From assembly GCA_005503085.1 (NCBI GenBank), contig SCOI01000010.1, forward strand, positions 62,001-126,000: 64,000 nucleotides of DNA, in the 5' to 3' direction. The position numbers and the translations under genes are program-made. The notes below the pieces were generated by a model. That model was not told where the DNA came from, did not search any database, and saw nothing but the letters and a program-made list of their open reading frames with translations. The stretch is from Burkholderiales bacterium C2. Lineage in GTDB: Bacteria; Pseudomonadota; Gammaproteobacteria; Burkholderiales; Burkholderiaceae_C. Of this stretch, positions 57,231-64,000 are shown piece after piece (the first letter of the stretch is position 1; the number at the start of each line of letters is the position of its first letter).

Positions 57231-58016
57231 TCAGTTGCTAGTCATATCGGCGGCAATCTCGCGCTCTTGAGCGGCACCGGGCGCATAGACCCACAAACGG
57301 TGCCGCCCGCCCAGCTCGATGCAGGCCCGCGCTGCCAGCGCCGGCAGCTCGAAATCAAGGCTGACCAGCCAGGCGTCGGGGCGCAGCTGCTCGCGCATCT
57401 TGGCCAGCGCCTGAGGCATCGACTCGGGGCGCTGGAACAGATAGATCAGATCGTAGTCGCGCCAGTCATCGGCCCACATATCGCCGCGCCGCACCCGTGC
57501 CCAGGGGCAACGCCAGGCCGCCAGACGGGCCAGCAAAGCGCTCCATTCGACCCCTTCGATGCGGGCCCGCGGGTAGACCCGACGCAGCTCGCGCAGGCCG
57601 TGACCCAGGCCGCAGCCGGCGTCGAGCACGCGCGCCCCCGGACGCAGCGGCGCGATCTCGGCCAGGGTTTGCAGGGCACCCTGCGGGGTGGGATAGAGCG
57701 GCGCATCGCGCCAGAGCCGCTGCGGATAAGCCAGGGCCAGCAGCAGCAGCGGCAGCAACCAGGCCCAGGCCGGCAGGCCGGACGCCGCGCCGCTGATAAA
57801 GAATGAGAGCGGAAAGCCCAGCGCCACCATCAGGCGGCGCCAGCGGCTGGTCTGGGTCAGCGCCAGCAGCAGGCCAGCAAGACCTGCCCCCAGCGCGGCG
57901 GGCAGCGGCCCCAGGCCCAGGCGAGCCAGTGTCAGAAACAGCAACCAGGCAGCACCCCAGCTCAGCAGGGCCGGCAAGGGCCAGACGCGGTGCAGCGCGG
58001 CCATCGGTGAAGGCAT
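57231..58016 (-). CDS. Membrane-anchored class I SAM-dependent methyltransferase
   Basis: A 261-residue protein with three or four N-terminal hydrophobic segments (LLSWGAAWLLFLTLARLGLG, LGAGLAGLLLALTQ, LMVALGFPLSFFISGAASG, WLLPLLLLALAY). A Rossmann methyltransferase domain starts near residue 115 (VLDAGCGLGHGLRELR, EGVEWSALLARLAA, GDMWADDWRDYDLIYLFQRPESM). The target is unknown. It is wedged between flhC (23-base gap) and motA (56-base gap) on the same strand, so it should be co-expressed with the flagellar master regulator. The protein is complete; the start at 58016 was chosen because earlier in-frame residues lie inside flhC. Confidence 0.82.
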   Translation of the reverse strand: MPSPMAALHRVWPLPALLSWGAAWLLFLTLARLGLGPLPAALGAGLAGLLLALTQTSRWRRLMVALGFPLSFFISGAASGLPAWAWLLPLLLLALAYPQRLWRDAPLYPTPQGALQTLAEIAPLRPGARVLDAGCGLGHGLRELRRVYPRARIEGVEWSALLARLAAWRCPWARVRRGDMWADDWRDYDLIYLFQRPESMPQALAKMREQLRPDAWLVSLDFELPALAARACIELGGRHRLWVYAPGAAQEREIAADMTSN

Positions 58017-58039
58017 GGCCGAGGCTGACACGACAGGCC

Positions 58040-58576
58040 TCAATGCATATGGATGCCGCCCTGCGCCTTGCCCTTGCCGGCGCGTGCCGGCGGGTTGCAC
58101 AGGCCGCAGACATAGTGACGGGCGATCTCGTGCGGGTGGGTCACGAAGTGGCCGCCGCACTTGCTGCACTTGGTCATCGTCAGCATGCCGTTGTCGATGA
58201 ACTTCACCAGGCGCCAGGCGCGCGTCACCGAGAGCTGCTCCTCCAGACCCTGGGCCTGGGTCTGCTCGCGATAGAGCTGGAAGGCCTTGATGACGGTGTC
58301 GATCTCGTCCATCTCGGCGACCTTGTTCAGGTACTCGTGGATGTTGAGGAACAGCGAGGCGTGGATATTGGGCTGCCAGGTCATGAACCAGTCGGTCGAG
58401 AACGGCAGCTGGCCCTTGGACGGCGACTTGCCCGAGACTTCCTTGTACAGGCGCAGCAGACGCTCATAGCTCAGATCGGTCTCCGACTCCAGCACCTGCA
58501 GGCGCGCGCCCAGGTTGATCAGGGTCACCGCACGTTCGATCTGGCGGGCTTCGGTCAGGATGCTTTTCTGGCGCAT
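58040..58576 (-). CDS. flhC: Flagellar master transcription activator FlhC
   Basis: A 178-residue zinc protein that with FlhD forms the FlhD4C2 activator of early flagellar genes. The helical part (MRQKSILTEARQIERAVTLINLGARLQVLESETDLSYERLLRLYKEVSG) is followed by the four-Cys zinc site CSKCGGHF with YVCGLCNPP. All four cysteines are present. An ATG at 58576 gives the family start. The 133-base gap to flhD, filled with hairpins, is longer than the near-overlap seen in enterics. Confidence 0.97.
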   Translation of the reverse strand: MRQKSILTEARQIERAVTLINLGARLQVLESETDLSYERLLRLYKEVSGKSPSKGQLPFSTDWFMTWQPNIHASLFLNIHEYLNKVAEMDEIDTVIKAFQLYREQTQAQGLEEQLSVTRAWRLVKFIDNGMLTMTKCSKCGGHFVTHPHEIARHYVCGLCNPPARAGKGKAQGGIHMH

Positions 58577-58602
58577 GATGAATCTCGGTTCGTATTTGTG
58601 TT

Positions 58603-58697
58603 GCGGGGCCAGCGCCGGGCCGCTCCCAAGCGGCCCCGCCGTCGCGAGTCGCAGACTCGCACCCCCTCGGGGGGTGGTCATGCGTACCCGCATGACC
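58603..58697. repeat. Four consecutive perfect hairpins between flhD and flhC
   Basis: Hairpins: 58617-58624/58629-58636 (8 bp, loop 4), 58644-58650/58654-58660 (7 bp, loop 3), 58660-58666/58670-58676 (7 bp, TCG loop) and 58676-58684/58689-58697 (9 bp, loop 4). Neighbours share a base or nearly touch. A further segment, GCGGGGCC (58603-58610), can pair with GGCCCCGC (58632-58639) and compete with the first hairpin. No T-run terminates the series. The layout resembles REP/BIME-type repeats or an RNA processing/stability element. Confidence 0.8.
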
Positions 58698-58709
58698 GGG
58701 GGTCAACAG

Positions 58710-59033
58710 TCAGGCGGCTTCTTGGTGGCGGCCTGCCATCAGGATGCTGGCATGCAGGCGGGAGACCTGGTCGTTGGCGGCGGTCTTGCCGTGGCTGGTC
58801 AGCAGACCCCAGACCATGTCGTCGTCCATGCGGAAGCGGCACAGCAAGGTATTGCCCGAGGCGATCTTCATCATCTGAGCCGGGCTCAGCGTGCCGATCA
58901 GGGTGGCGGTCTCTTCCGAGATGCCCAGGCGGTACAGGGCCTGCTCACGGTCGCTACGGATCAGGCTTTGCGCCAGCATCAGGTAGGACAGATTCGCTTC
59001 ACGGATCTCGGCGAGGATTTGGTCTGCGTTCAT
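58710..59033 (-). CDS. flhD: Flagellar master transcription activator FlhD
   Basis: A 107-residue partner of FlhC. MNADQILAEIREANLSYLMLAQSLIRSDREQALYRLGISEETATLIGTLSPAQMMKIASGNTLLCRFR is clearly FlhD. The ATG at 59033 is preceded by AGGAG; an in-frame codon 24 residues earlier is rejected. First gene of the leftward flhDC unit, divergent from the first flagellin. Confidence 0.97.
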   Translation of the reverse strand: MNADQILAEIREANLSYLMLAQSLIRSDREQALYRLGISEETATLIGTLSPAQMMKIASGNTLLCRFRMDDDMVWGLLTSHGKTAANDQVSRLHASILMAGRHQEAA

Positions 59034-59242
59034 CTGGCGCTCCTGTTGTTTCGGTTTGGTTCCAACGTGAAACGGATTGTGAAGACCGGAACAGGACCCC
59101 AACATCAGGCCAAATCCGCGCGTTGCGTCTCCCTTCCGAGCAGGGCCGTGTCAGGCAAATTCCTACAAGCCTGCTGCAGACCAAGAATTACCGTTTTGTT
59201 CCGGCGAGCGCCTGCCCCACGTAACAGCGTGTGAAACATGCC
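59034..59242. promoter_or_regulatory. flhDC upstream regulatory region
   Basis: About 210 bases of non-coding, A+T-richer sequence between the flhD start and the flagellin promoter. It must contain the flhDC promoter(s), but I could not identify a convincing -35/-10 pair or operator by eye. The strand of any control site is not resolved. Confidence 0.4.
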
Positions 59243-59269
59243 TAAAGTTCTGTCAGGCCAGATCGATAA
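59243..59269 (+). promoter_or_regulatory. FliA (sigma-28) promoter of the first flagellin gene
   Basis: TAAAGTTC (59243-59250), an 11-base spacer and ATCGATAA (59262-59269). This matches the known FliA consensus TAAAGTTT, 11 bases, GCCGATAA at 13 of 16 positions with exact spacing. The start codon is about 224 bases downstream, giving a long leader RNA. Confidence 0.92.
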
Positions 59270-59387
59270 ACATCCCAACGGAATCGAAGCTTCGGCTCCG
59301 TGGTCCGGAACAGCCGACCGGTGGATTTTGAGTGGATCAACTCAGACGACCTCTCAAGTCTTCATCGACTAGCTGCCGCCGGACGCA

Positions 59388-59407
59388 GTCTGCGGCTTGC
59401 CGCAGAC
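59388..59407 (+). promoter_or_regulatory. Stable hairpin in the flagellin leader RNA
   Basis: GTCTGCGG (59388-59395), loop CTTG and CCGCAGAC (59400-59407) form a perfect eight-base-pair hairpin inside the roughly 215-base leader between the FliA promoter and the flagellin start. No T-run follows, so it is not a terminator; a role in mRNA stability or translation is inferred. Confidence 0.55.
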
Positions 59408-59492
59408 GCGGGGAGCGCCCTCACCCGATGGCGAGCCCCGAGGCAAGAGCCGGCGTCTGCCGGGAGCACCTGTAACACTTTGGAGATCGATC

Positions 59493-60728
59493 ATGTCAAT
59501 GTCTGTCAATACCAACTCGGTTTCGCTGAACGCCCAGCGCAATCTGTCTTCCTCGCAAAACTCGCTGGCCACCTCGATGCAGCGTCTGTCGTCTGGTCTG
59601 CGCGTCAACAGCGCCAAGGACGACGCCGCCGGCCTGGCGATCGCCGAGCGCATGAGCGCCCAGACCCGCGGCCTGAACGTCGCGGCTCGCAATGCCAATG
59701 ACGGCATCTCGCTGGCCCAGACCGCTGAAGGCGCGCTGGGCAAGGTCGGCGACATGATGCAGCGTATGCGTGAACTGGCCGTGCAGTCGGCCAACGCGAC
59801 CAACAGCTCCGATGACCGCAAGGCCCTGCAGGCCGAAGTCACGCAGCTGCGCGATGAAATCGACCGCGTCGCCAAGAACACCTCGTTCAACGGCCGCAAG
59901 CTGCTCGACGGCTCCTTCGGTTCGGCCAACTTCCAGGTCGGTTCCGACTCGGGCCAGAACATCACGGTCGGTAGTCTGACCGACACCACCACCGCTGGTC
60001 TGTCCAACATCACCTACGGCGACAACTCGACGCTGTCGGCCGCTGGCGATACCGGTGCGGTGGTGGTGACTGACGCCGTCGTGACCGGCTACAACGCCGA
60101 AATCGCGGCCGGTACGCTGACCATCCAGGTCGGCACCGGCACCGCGATCGACCTTGGCAAGATCGAGGCCGCCGGCTCGGGCAAGGAGCGTTTCGGCCAG
60201 GTCATCGAGGCGATCAACCGCAAGACGGCCGACACCGGCGTCTCGGCCTTTGCCACCGCCAATGCCGACGGCACGATGCGCCTGGAAGTGGTCAGCTCCA
60301 AGCTGGACTCCGCCACCCCGCCGGTGCCCGAGACCATCACCTTCGCCGGCTTCACCGCCGCCGACACCGGCATGGCCGTGGCCGATATGGCCCAGACCGC
60401 CAAGCAAAACGAGGTCGGCATCGACGATATCTCGGTGGAAACCGAGAAGGACTCCTGGGTTGCGATGAAGCAGCTCGACAGCGCGCTGAACCAGGTCAAC
60501 AGCGCCCGTGCCAAGCTGGGCGCCGTGCAAAGCCGCTTCGAGAGCGCGGTCGGCAACATCATGATCCAGAGCGAGAACACCTCGGCGGCCCGCGGCCGCA
60601 TCATGGACGCCGACTTCGCGACGGAAACCTCCAATCTGTCGCGCACGCAGATCCTGCAGCAGGCCGGCACGGCGATGGTGGCCCAGGCCAACCAGCTGCC
60701 GCAGCAAGTGCTGTCGCTGCTGCGTTGA
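59493..60728 (+). CDS. fliC: Flagellin 1
   Basis: A 411-residue filament subunit. N-terminal D0/D1: [50 protein letters not shown]-terminal D1/D0: [78 protein letters not shown]. The central 180 residues are the variable exposed region, Thr/Ala/Gly-rich. Start is ATG at 59493 with GGAG upstream; a second ATG two codons later is possible. Driven by a very good FliA promoter. Nearly identical at both ends to flagellin 2 next door. Confidence 0.96.
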   Translation: MSMSVNTNSVSLNAQRNLSSSQNSLATSMQRLSSGLRVNSAKDDAAGLAIAERMSAQTRGLNVAARNANDGISLAQTAEGALGKVGDMMQRMRELAVQSANATNSSDDRKALQAEVTQLRDEIDRVAKNTSFNGRKLLDGSFGSANFQVGSDSGQNITVGSLTDTTTAGLSNITYGDNSTLSAAGDTGAVVVTDAVVTGYNAEIAAGTLTIQVGTGTAIDLGKIEAAGSGKERFGQVIEAINRKTADTGVSAFATANADGTMRLEVVSSKLDSATPPVPETITFAGFTAADTGMAVADMAQTAKQNEVGIDDISVETEKDSWVAMKQLDSALNQVNSARAKLGAVQSRFESAVGNIMIQSENTSAARGRIMDADFATETSNLSRTQILQQAGTAMVAQANQLPQQVLSLLR

Positions 60729-60775
60729 TCGGCCAGACACCGGGCGCGCCAGCGCTCGGTTGAGTCCTCCAACCA

Positions 60776-60798
60776 AGCCCCGGCCATGCGCCGGGGCT
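60776..60798 (+). terminator. Intrinsic terminator after flagellin 1
   Basis: AGCCCCGGC (60776-60784) and GCCGGGGCT (60790-60798) form a perfect nine-base-pair stem with a five-base loop, followed by CTTCATT. It lies 48 bases beyond the stop codon and separates the two flagellin transcripts. Confidence 0.85.
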
Positions 60799-60938
60799 CT
60801 TCATTGACGGCATCGAATAAGGCATCGAACACCCTGCTTATCGAGTCTTCCGGCATTTAAGTTCTGCCGAAGAATGCAGCTACCGAGTAGGTACGCCGGC
60901 TCCAAGCCGGAATCATCGATTTCAGTAGGAGAGCCGCG

Positions 60939-62183
60939 ATGCCTCAAACCATCAATACCAATATCGTTTCGCTGAACGCGCAACGAAACCTGAACAACAG
61001 CCAGAGTTCTCTGGCCACCTCGATGCAGCGCCTGTCCTCGGGCCTGCGCGTCAACAGTGCCAAGGACGATGCGGCTGGTCTGGCGATCGCCGAGCGCATG
61101 AACACCCAGGTGCGCGGCCTCAATGTCGCGGCCCGCAATGCCAATGACGGCATCTCGCTGGCACAGACCGGCGAGGGCGCGCTCGGCAAGGTCGGCGACA
61201 TGCTGCAGCGCATGCGCGAGCTGGCCGTGCAATCGGCCAACGCGACCAACAGCCCGGACGATCGCAAGGCCCTGCATGCCGAAGTGGTGCAGCTGCGCGA
61301 CGAAATCGACCGCGTCTCGAAGCAGACCTCGTTCAACGGCAAGCGTCTGCTGGACGGGTCCTTCACCGCCGCGACTTTCCAGATCGGCGCCAACTCGGGT
61401 GACGGCATCACGATCGGCAGCCTGGCCAACACGACGACGGCCGCCATCTCGACGGTCCAGTACGCCGAAGGCAATACCGCCGCCTCCTTCGATGGCACGC
61501 AGATCACCGGCACCAATCTGGCGGCCATCCCCGGCGCCGCCAACCCCGGCCCGCTGACGATCACGGTGGCGCCCAGCGTCACGCCCATCGATATCGGCAC
61601 GATCCCGGCATCCAGCTCCGAGAAGGAGCGCCTGGGCGAGGTCATCGAGGCGATCAACCGCAAGACCACCGACACCGGCATCTCGGCCTATCTGGTGGAA
61701 GACCCGGCCGTGGCTGGTGCCTTCAAGATCACGATGATGTCCTCCCGCATCGACTCGACCACCGGCCTGCCCGGCGCGGTCACGCTGGCGGGCTTCACGA
61801 CGGCCACCACCGGTGTGGACGCCGGCGACGGCGCCCTGATCGTGCCGCCGGCGGTCAACCCCGAGATTGGCATCGACAGCCTGAGCATCGAGACCGAGGT
61901 CGGCGTGTGGAAGGCCATCATGAAGATCGACAGCGCGCTGGACCAGGTCAATGGCGCGCGCGCCCAGCTCGGCGCGGTGCAAAGCCGCTTCGAGACGGCG
62001 GTCGCCAATATCCAGATCCAGAGCGAGAACGTGTCGGCCGCCCGCGGTCGCATCATGGACGCCGACTTTGCGCAGGAAACCGCCAACCTGTCGCGCGCCC
62101 AGATCCTGCAGCAGGCCGGCACCGCGATGGTGGCCCAGGCCAACCAGCTGCCGCAGCAGGTGCTGCAGCTGCTGCAAGGCTAA
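60939..62183 (+). CDS. Flagellin 2
   Basis: A 414-residue flagellin paralogue. Its ends ([49 protein letters not shown] and the [33 protein letters not shown] block) match flagellin 1 closely, whereas the centre (about residues 165-330) differs. It has a GGAG ribosome site (AGTAGGAGAG). Upstream, TTAAGTTC (60857-60864) resembles a FliA -35, but no -10 is found at 11 bases, so its promoter is either weak or different. Both flagellins have a [10 protein letters not shown] segment, suggesting a tandem duplication. Confidence 0.95.
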   Translation: MPQTINTNIVSLNAQRNLNNSQSSLATSMQRLSSGLRVNSAKDDAAGLAIAERMNTQVRGLNVAARNANDGISLAQTGEGALGKVGDMLQRMRELAVQSANATNSPDDRKALHAEVVQLRDEIDRVSKQTSFNGKRLLDGSFTAATFQIGANSGDGITIGSLANTTTAAISTVQYAEGNTAASFDGTQITGTNLAAIPGAANPGPLTITVAPSVTPIDIGTIPASSSEKERLGEVIEAINRKTTDTGISAYLVEDPAVAGAFKITMMSSRIDSTTGLPGAVTLAGFTTATTGVDAGDGALIVPPAVNPEIGIDSLSIETEVGVWKAIMKIDSALDQVNGARAQLGAVQSRFETAVANIQIQSENVSAARGRIMDADFAQETANLSRAQILQQAGTAMVAQANQLPQQVLQLLQG

Positions 62184-62206
62184 GCGCCCTCCCTTCCCCG
62201 CTGGCG

Positions 62207-62237
62207 AGGCCCGTTGCATGCAAACGTAACGGGCCTT
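62207..62237 (+). terminator. Intrinsic terminator after flagellin 2
   Basis: AGGCCCGTT (62207-62215) and AACGGGCCT (62228-62236) form a perfect nine-base-pair stem. The 12-base loop holds GCATGC. A short T/C stretch follows. It lies 24 bases after the flagellin 2 stop and before fliD. Confidence 0.8.
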
Positions 62238-62289
62238 CAGTTATTGGCTCAAGGGACCGACAACAGATCACGGCTCCAAGGATACGGAC

Positions 62290-63729
62290 ATGGGCATTTC
62301 ATCGACAGGCATTGGCAGCAATCTGCCGGTCGCCGAAATCATCGACAAGCTGGTCGCGCTGGAGAAGAAGCCGCTGCAGAGCCTGCAGACCTCGGCCACC
62401 TTCATCCAGACCCAGATCTCGACCTATGGCAAGGTGCAAAGCCTGCTGTCCGGCGTGACCTCGGCCGCCAATGCGATGGCCAAGGCCTCGCTGTGGGGCC
62501 AGACCTCGGCCGGCAGCAGCAATCCGACCGCCCTGTCCGCCACCGCCAGCGCCGGCGCCAGCGCGGGCAACTACAGCGTCAACGTGACCCAGCTGGCCAG
62601 CGCCCACAGCCTGGCCTCGGGCGCCTATGCCTCCGGCGCTGCGGTGCTGGGCAGCGGCAAGCTGAAGATCGAGCTGGGCAAGTACACCGAGCAGGCCGCG
62701 CCCGCGAACCCGAGCTTCACGCCCAAGGACGGCGCCAAGACCATCAACCTCGAGTTCAGCGCGGAGGGCACGACGCTGGAAGATGTGCGCAAGGCCATCA
62801 ACGACGCCAAGTCCGGCGTCACCGCCAGCATCGTCAAGGATGCCAGCGGCGCGCGCCTGACGATACGCAGCGACACCACCGGCGAGCTGAGCGCGCTGCG
62901 CATCAGCGCCACCGACCTGGCCGACGCACCGCTGGCCACCGGCCTGGGGGCCCTGGGCTACAGCCCCGACAGCGGCAACACGACGATGCAGCAAACGGTG
63001 GCGGCCAAGAATGCGCTGGCCACCGTCAACGGCCTGGATGTGGTGTCCGAGTCCAACACCTTCAGCGGCGCGATCGAGAATGTCAGCTTCACCGTCTCGG
63101 CGCTGACGACGACGCCGGCCACGATCAATGTCGCCAATGACGGCGCGGCGCAGAAGAAGGTGGTGCAGGACTTCGTCACCGCCTACAACGCGCTGAACAG
63201 CTTTCTGGTCGAGCAGACCAAGTACGACGAGAAGGCCAAGATCGGCGGCGCGCTGCAGGGCGACAGCACGGTGCTGAACCTGCGCAACCAGATGCGAAAC
63301 ATCCTGCGCGAGACCGGCGCCGGCCAGTTCAATTTCCTCAGCATGACCAGCAAGGATGCCGACGCACCGACCGACGGCACGATCACGCTGGACATCGGCG
63401 CGCTGGACAAGGCCATTGCCGACCCCGGCAAGCTGGCCAAGCTCTTCGCCGGCGACGCCTCGGCCAATATCACCGGCATGGCCAAGCGCTTGGCCGATTT
63501 CACGACCGGGCTGACCGGCAGCAAGGGCTCGCTTAGCAGCCGCACCGAGGGCCTGAACCAGAAGCTCAAGCTCAACGAGAAAGACCAGGACAAGGCCGAG
63601 GATCGCATCGCCCGGCTGACCGACCGGCTCAACAAGCAGTACCAGGCGCTGGACAACCGCATGGCCGGCCTGAGCTCGCTGCAGAACTACATCAACCAGC
63701 AGGTCGCGAACTGGAACAAATCCTCCTGA
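62290..63729 (+). CDS. fliD: Filament cap protein FliD (HAP2)
   Basis: A 479-residue cap protein that folds flagellin at the filament tip. N-terminal GISSTGIGSNLPVAEIIDKLVALEKKPLQSLQ and C-terminal LNEKDQDKAEDRIARLTDRLNKQYQALDNRMAGLSSLQNYINQQVANW are family-diagnostic. The middle has FLAG-like segments (TINLEFSAEGTTLEDVRKAINDAKSGVTASIV and YNALNSFLVEQTKYD). No separate promoter was identified in the 106 bases after flagellin 2, which contain its terminator. Confidence 0.96.
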   Translation: MGISSTGIGSNLPVAEIIDKLVALEKKPLQSLQTSATFIQTQISTYGKVQSLLSGVTSAANAMAKASLWGQTSAGSSNPTALSATASAGASAGNYSVNVTQLASAHSLASGAYASGAAVLGSGKLKIELGKYTEQAAPANPSFTPKDGAKTINLEFSAEGTTLEDVRKAINDAKSGVTASIVKDASGARLTIRSDTTGELSALRISATDLADAPLATGLGALGYSPDSGNTTMQQTVAAKNALATVNGLDVVSESNTFSGAIENVSFTVSALTTTPATINVANDGAAQKKVVQDFVTAYNALNSFLVEQTKYDEKAKIGGALQGDSTVLNLRNQMRNILRETGAGQFNFLSMTSKDADAPTDGTITLDIGALDKAIADPGKLAKLFAGDASANITGMAKRLADFTTGLTGSKGSLSSRTEGLNQKLKLNEKDQDKAEDRIARLTDRLNKQYQALDNRMAGLSSLQNYINQQVANWNKSS

Positions 63730-63750
63730 GAGCCCCCTGCTCCGCCCGCC

Positions 63751-63773
63751 CATGCCCGCCGCCCGCGGGCATG
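63751..63773 (+). terminator. Hairpin after fliD
   Basis: CATGCCCGC (63751-63759) and GCGGGCATG (63765-63773) form a perfect nine-base-pair stem with a five-base loop, 21 bases after the fliD stop. Only CGTCGTT follows, so terminator strength is uncertain. Confidence 0.55.
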
Positions 63774-63830
63774 CGTCGTTCTGGGCCCTGCAATCCCGGT
63801 GTAACAAGGCGAATCTGTCACATCCTGAGG

Positions 63831-63859
63831 CTCAAGTCGGCGCCGGGGATGGCCGATAA
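63831..63859 (+). promoter_or_regulatory. Probable FliA promoter upstream of the fliS-like gene
   Basis: GCCGATAA at 63852-63859 is a perfect FliA -10 element. TCAAGT at 63832-63837 is a partial -35, with the spacing one base longer than ideal. It lies 38 bases before the start codon of the next gene. Confidence 0.6.
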
Positions 63860-63897
63860 GGACTACATAGCAGCATCCAACCGGCCCTCATCACATC

Positions 63898-64000
63898 ATG
63901 AACGCCATCGCCACCTTCTTCGAACCGGCCCGCACGCACAACGCCATGGCGAGCAACTTCTACCGCCAGACCGGCGTGCAGACGGGCCTGGAAGCCGCCT
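63898..64000 (+). CDS. fliS: Flagellar export chaperone FliS-like (truncated by window edge)
   Basis: Only 34 codons are visible: MNAIATFFEPARTHNAMASN then FYRQTGVQTGLEAA. The FYRQTGVQTGLEAA segment fits the beginning of the FliS helix bundle, which binds the flagellin C-terminus to stop premature polymerisation. The position directly after fliD with its own FliA-type promoter is the standard fliS location. The N-terminal extension before this segment is longer than usual. The call rests largely on context. Confidence 0.65.
   Translation, partial: MNAIATFFEPARTHNAMASNFYRQTGVQTGLEAA

Noticed and set aside
58710-59105. A longer FlhD starting 24 codons upstream
   Set aside because: The extra residues are not FlhD-like, and the ATG at 59033 has a clear AGGAG ribosome site.
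60857-60888. A FliA promoter for flagellin 2
   Set aside because: The -35-like TTAAGTTC is present, but the bases 11 positions further do not resemble GCCGATAA; the nearest similar sequence is 16 bases away.

Overview
The window is about two thirds G+C, is densely coded, and looks like a free-living, motile betaproteobacterium of the order Burkholderiales (Roseateles/Paucibacter/Rubrivivax-like). Supporting this are the DUF3460-scpA pair, DUF502, DUF1841 and VF530-type proteins, and a flagellar regulon headed by FlhDC with FliA/FlgM. No tRNA, rRNA, CRISPR array, insertion sequence or prophage was seen. The exact genus is an inference.

Layout. (1) 1-9.5 kb, housekeeping: a truncated DUF3772/MscS-type channel, dusC, a YgjP-like metallopeptidase and an M3 oligopeptidase in a tightly overlapping leftward run, then DUF502, a small ferredoxin, a chemoreceptor, an acyltransferase, VF530 and the minCDE operon. 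(2) 9.5-10.4 kb: a 900-base A+T-richer non-coding stretch holding a diverged repeat array with DnaA-box-like TTATCCACA motifs; a related element lies at about 6.55 kb. (3) 10.4-18.1 kb: a small basic protein, metG, a SulP transporter, DUF3460, scpA, a LuxR-type response regulator, MaoC, a ParA-like ATPase and DUF1841. (4) 18.1-30.6 kb, flagellar structure: flgN-flgM-flgA leftward and flgBCDEFGHIJKL rightward. (5) 30.5-44.6 kb, signalling: an HDOD protein, a 1,241-residue multi-PAS HisKA_2 kinase, an ANTAR response regulator, a leftward membrane kinase, a hybrid kinase with Hpt, a REC-PAS-GGDEF-EAL protein and a diguanylate cyclase. (6) 44.6-46.2 kb: a small accessory patch with a secreted orphan and a PIN toxin/AbrB antitoxin pair. 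(7) 46.2-59.0 kb, leftward: flhD-flhC, a membrane-anchored methyltransferase, motA-motB-cheY-cheZ, a terminator, then flhB-flhA-flhF-flhG-fliA and a soluble chemoreceptor. (8) 59.5-64 kb: two flagellins, fliD and the start of a fliS-like gene.

How it works together: FlhDC (known from enterics and Burkholderia) should switch on the flg and flh/fliA genes. FliA then drives late genes, and two very good FliA-type promoters (8-11-8 spacing) are visible before flgM and before the first flagellin. FlgM holds FliA until the hook is finished; FlgN and FliS chaperone late exported subunits; MotAB, CheY and CheZ run and stop the motor. The large c-di-GMP/two-component block directly after flgL probably tunes the choice between swimming and attachment.

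The most unusual items are the repeat array between minC and the small gene before metG, four consecutive perfect hairpins between flhD and flhC, an FlhG-like protein without a recognisable P-loop, and a loop insertion between the I-site and GGDEF motif of the dual c-di-GMP enzyme.
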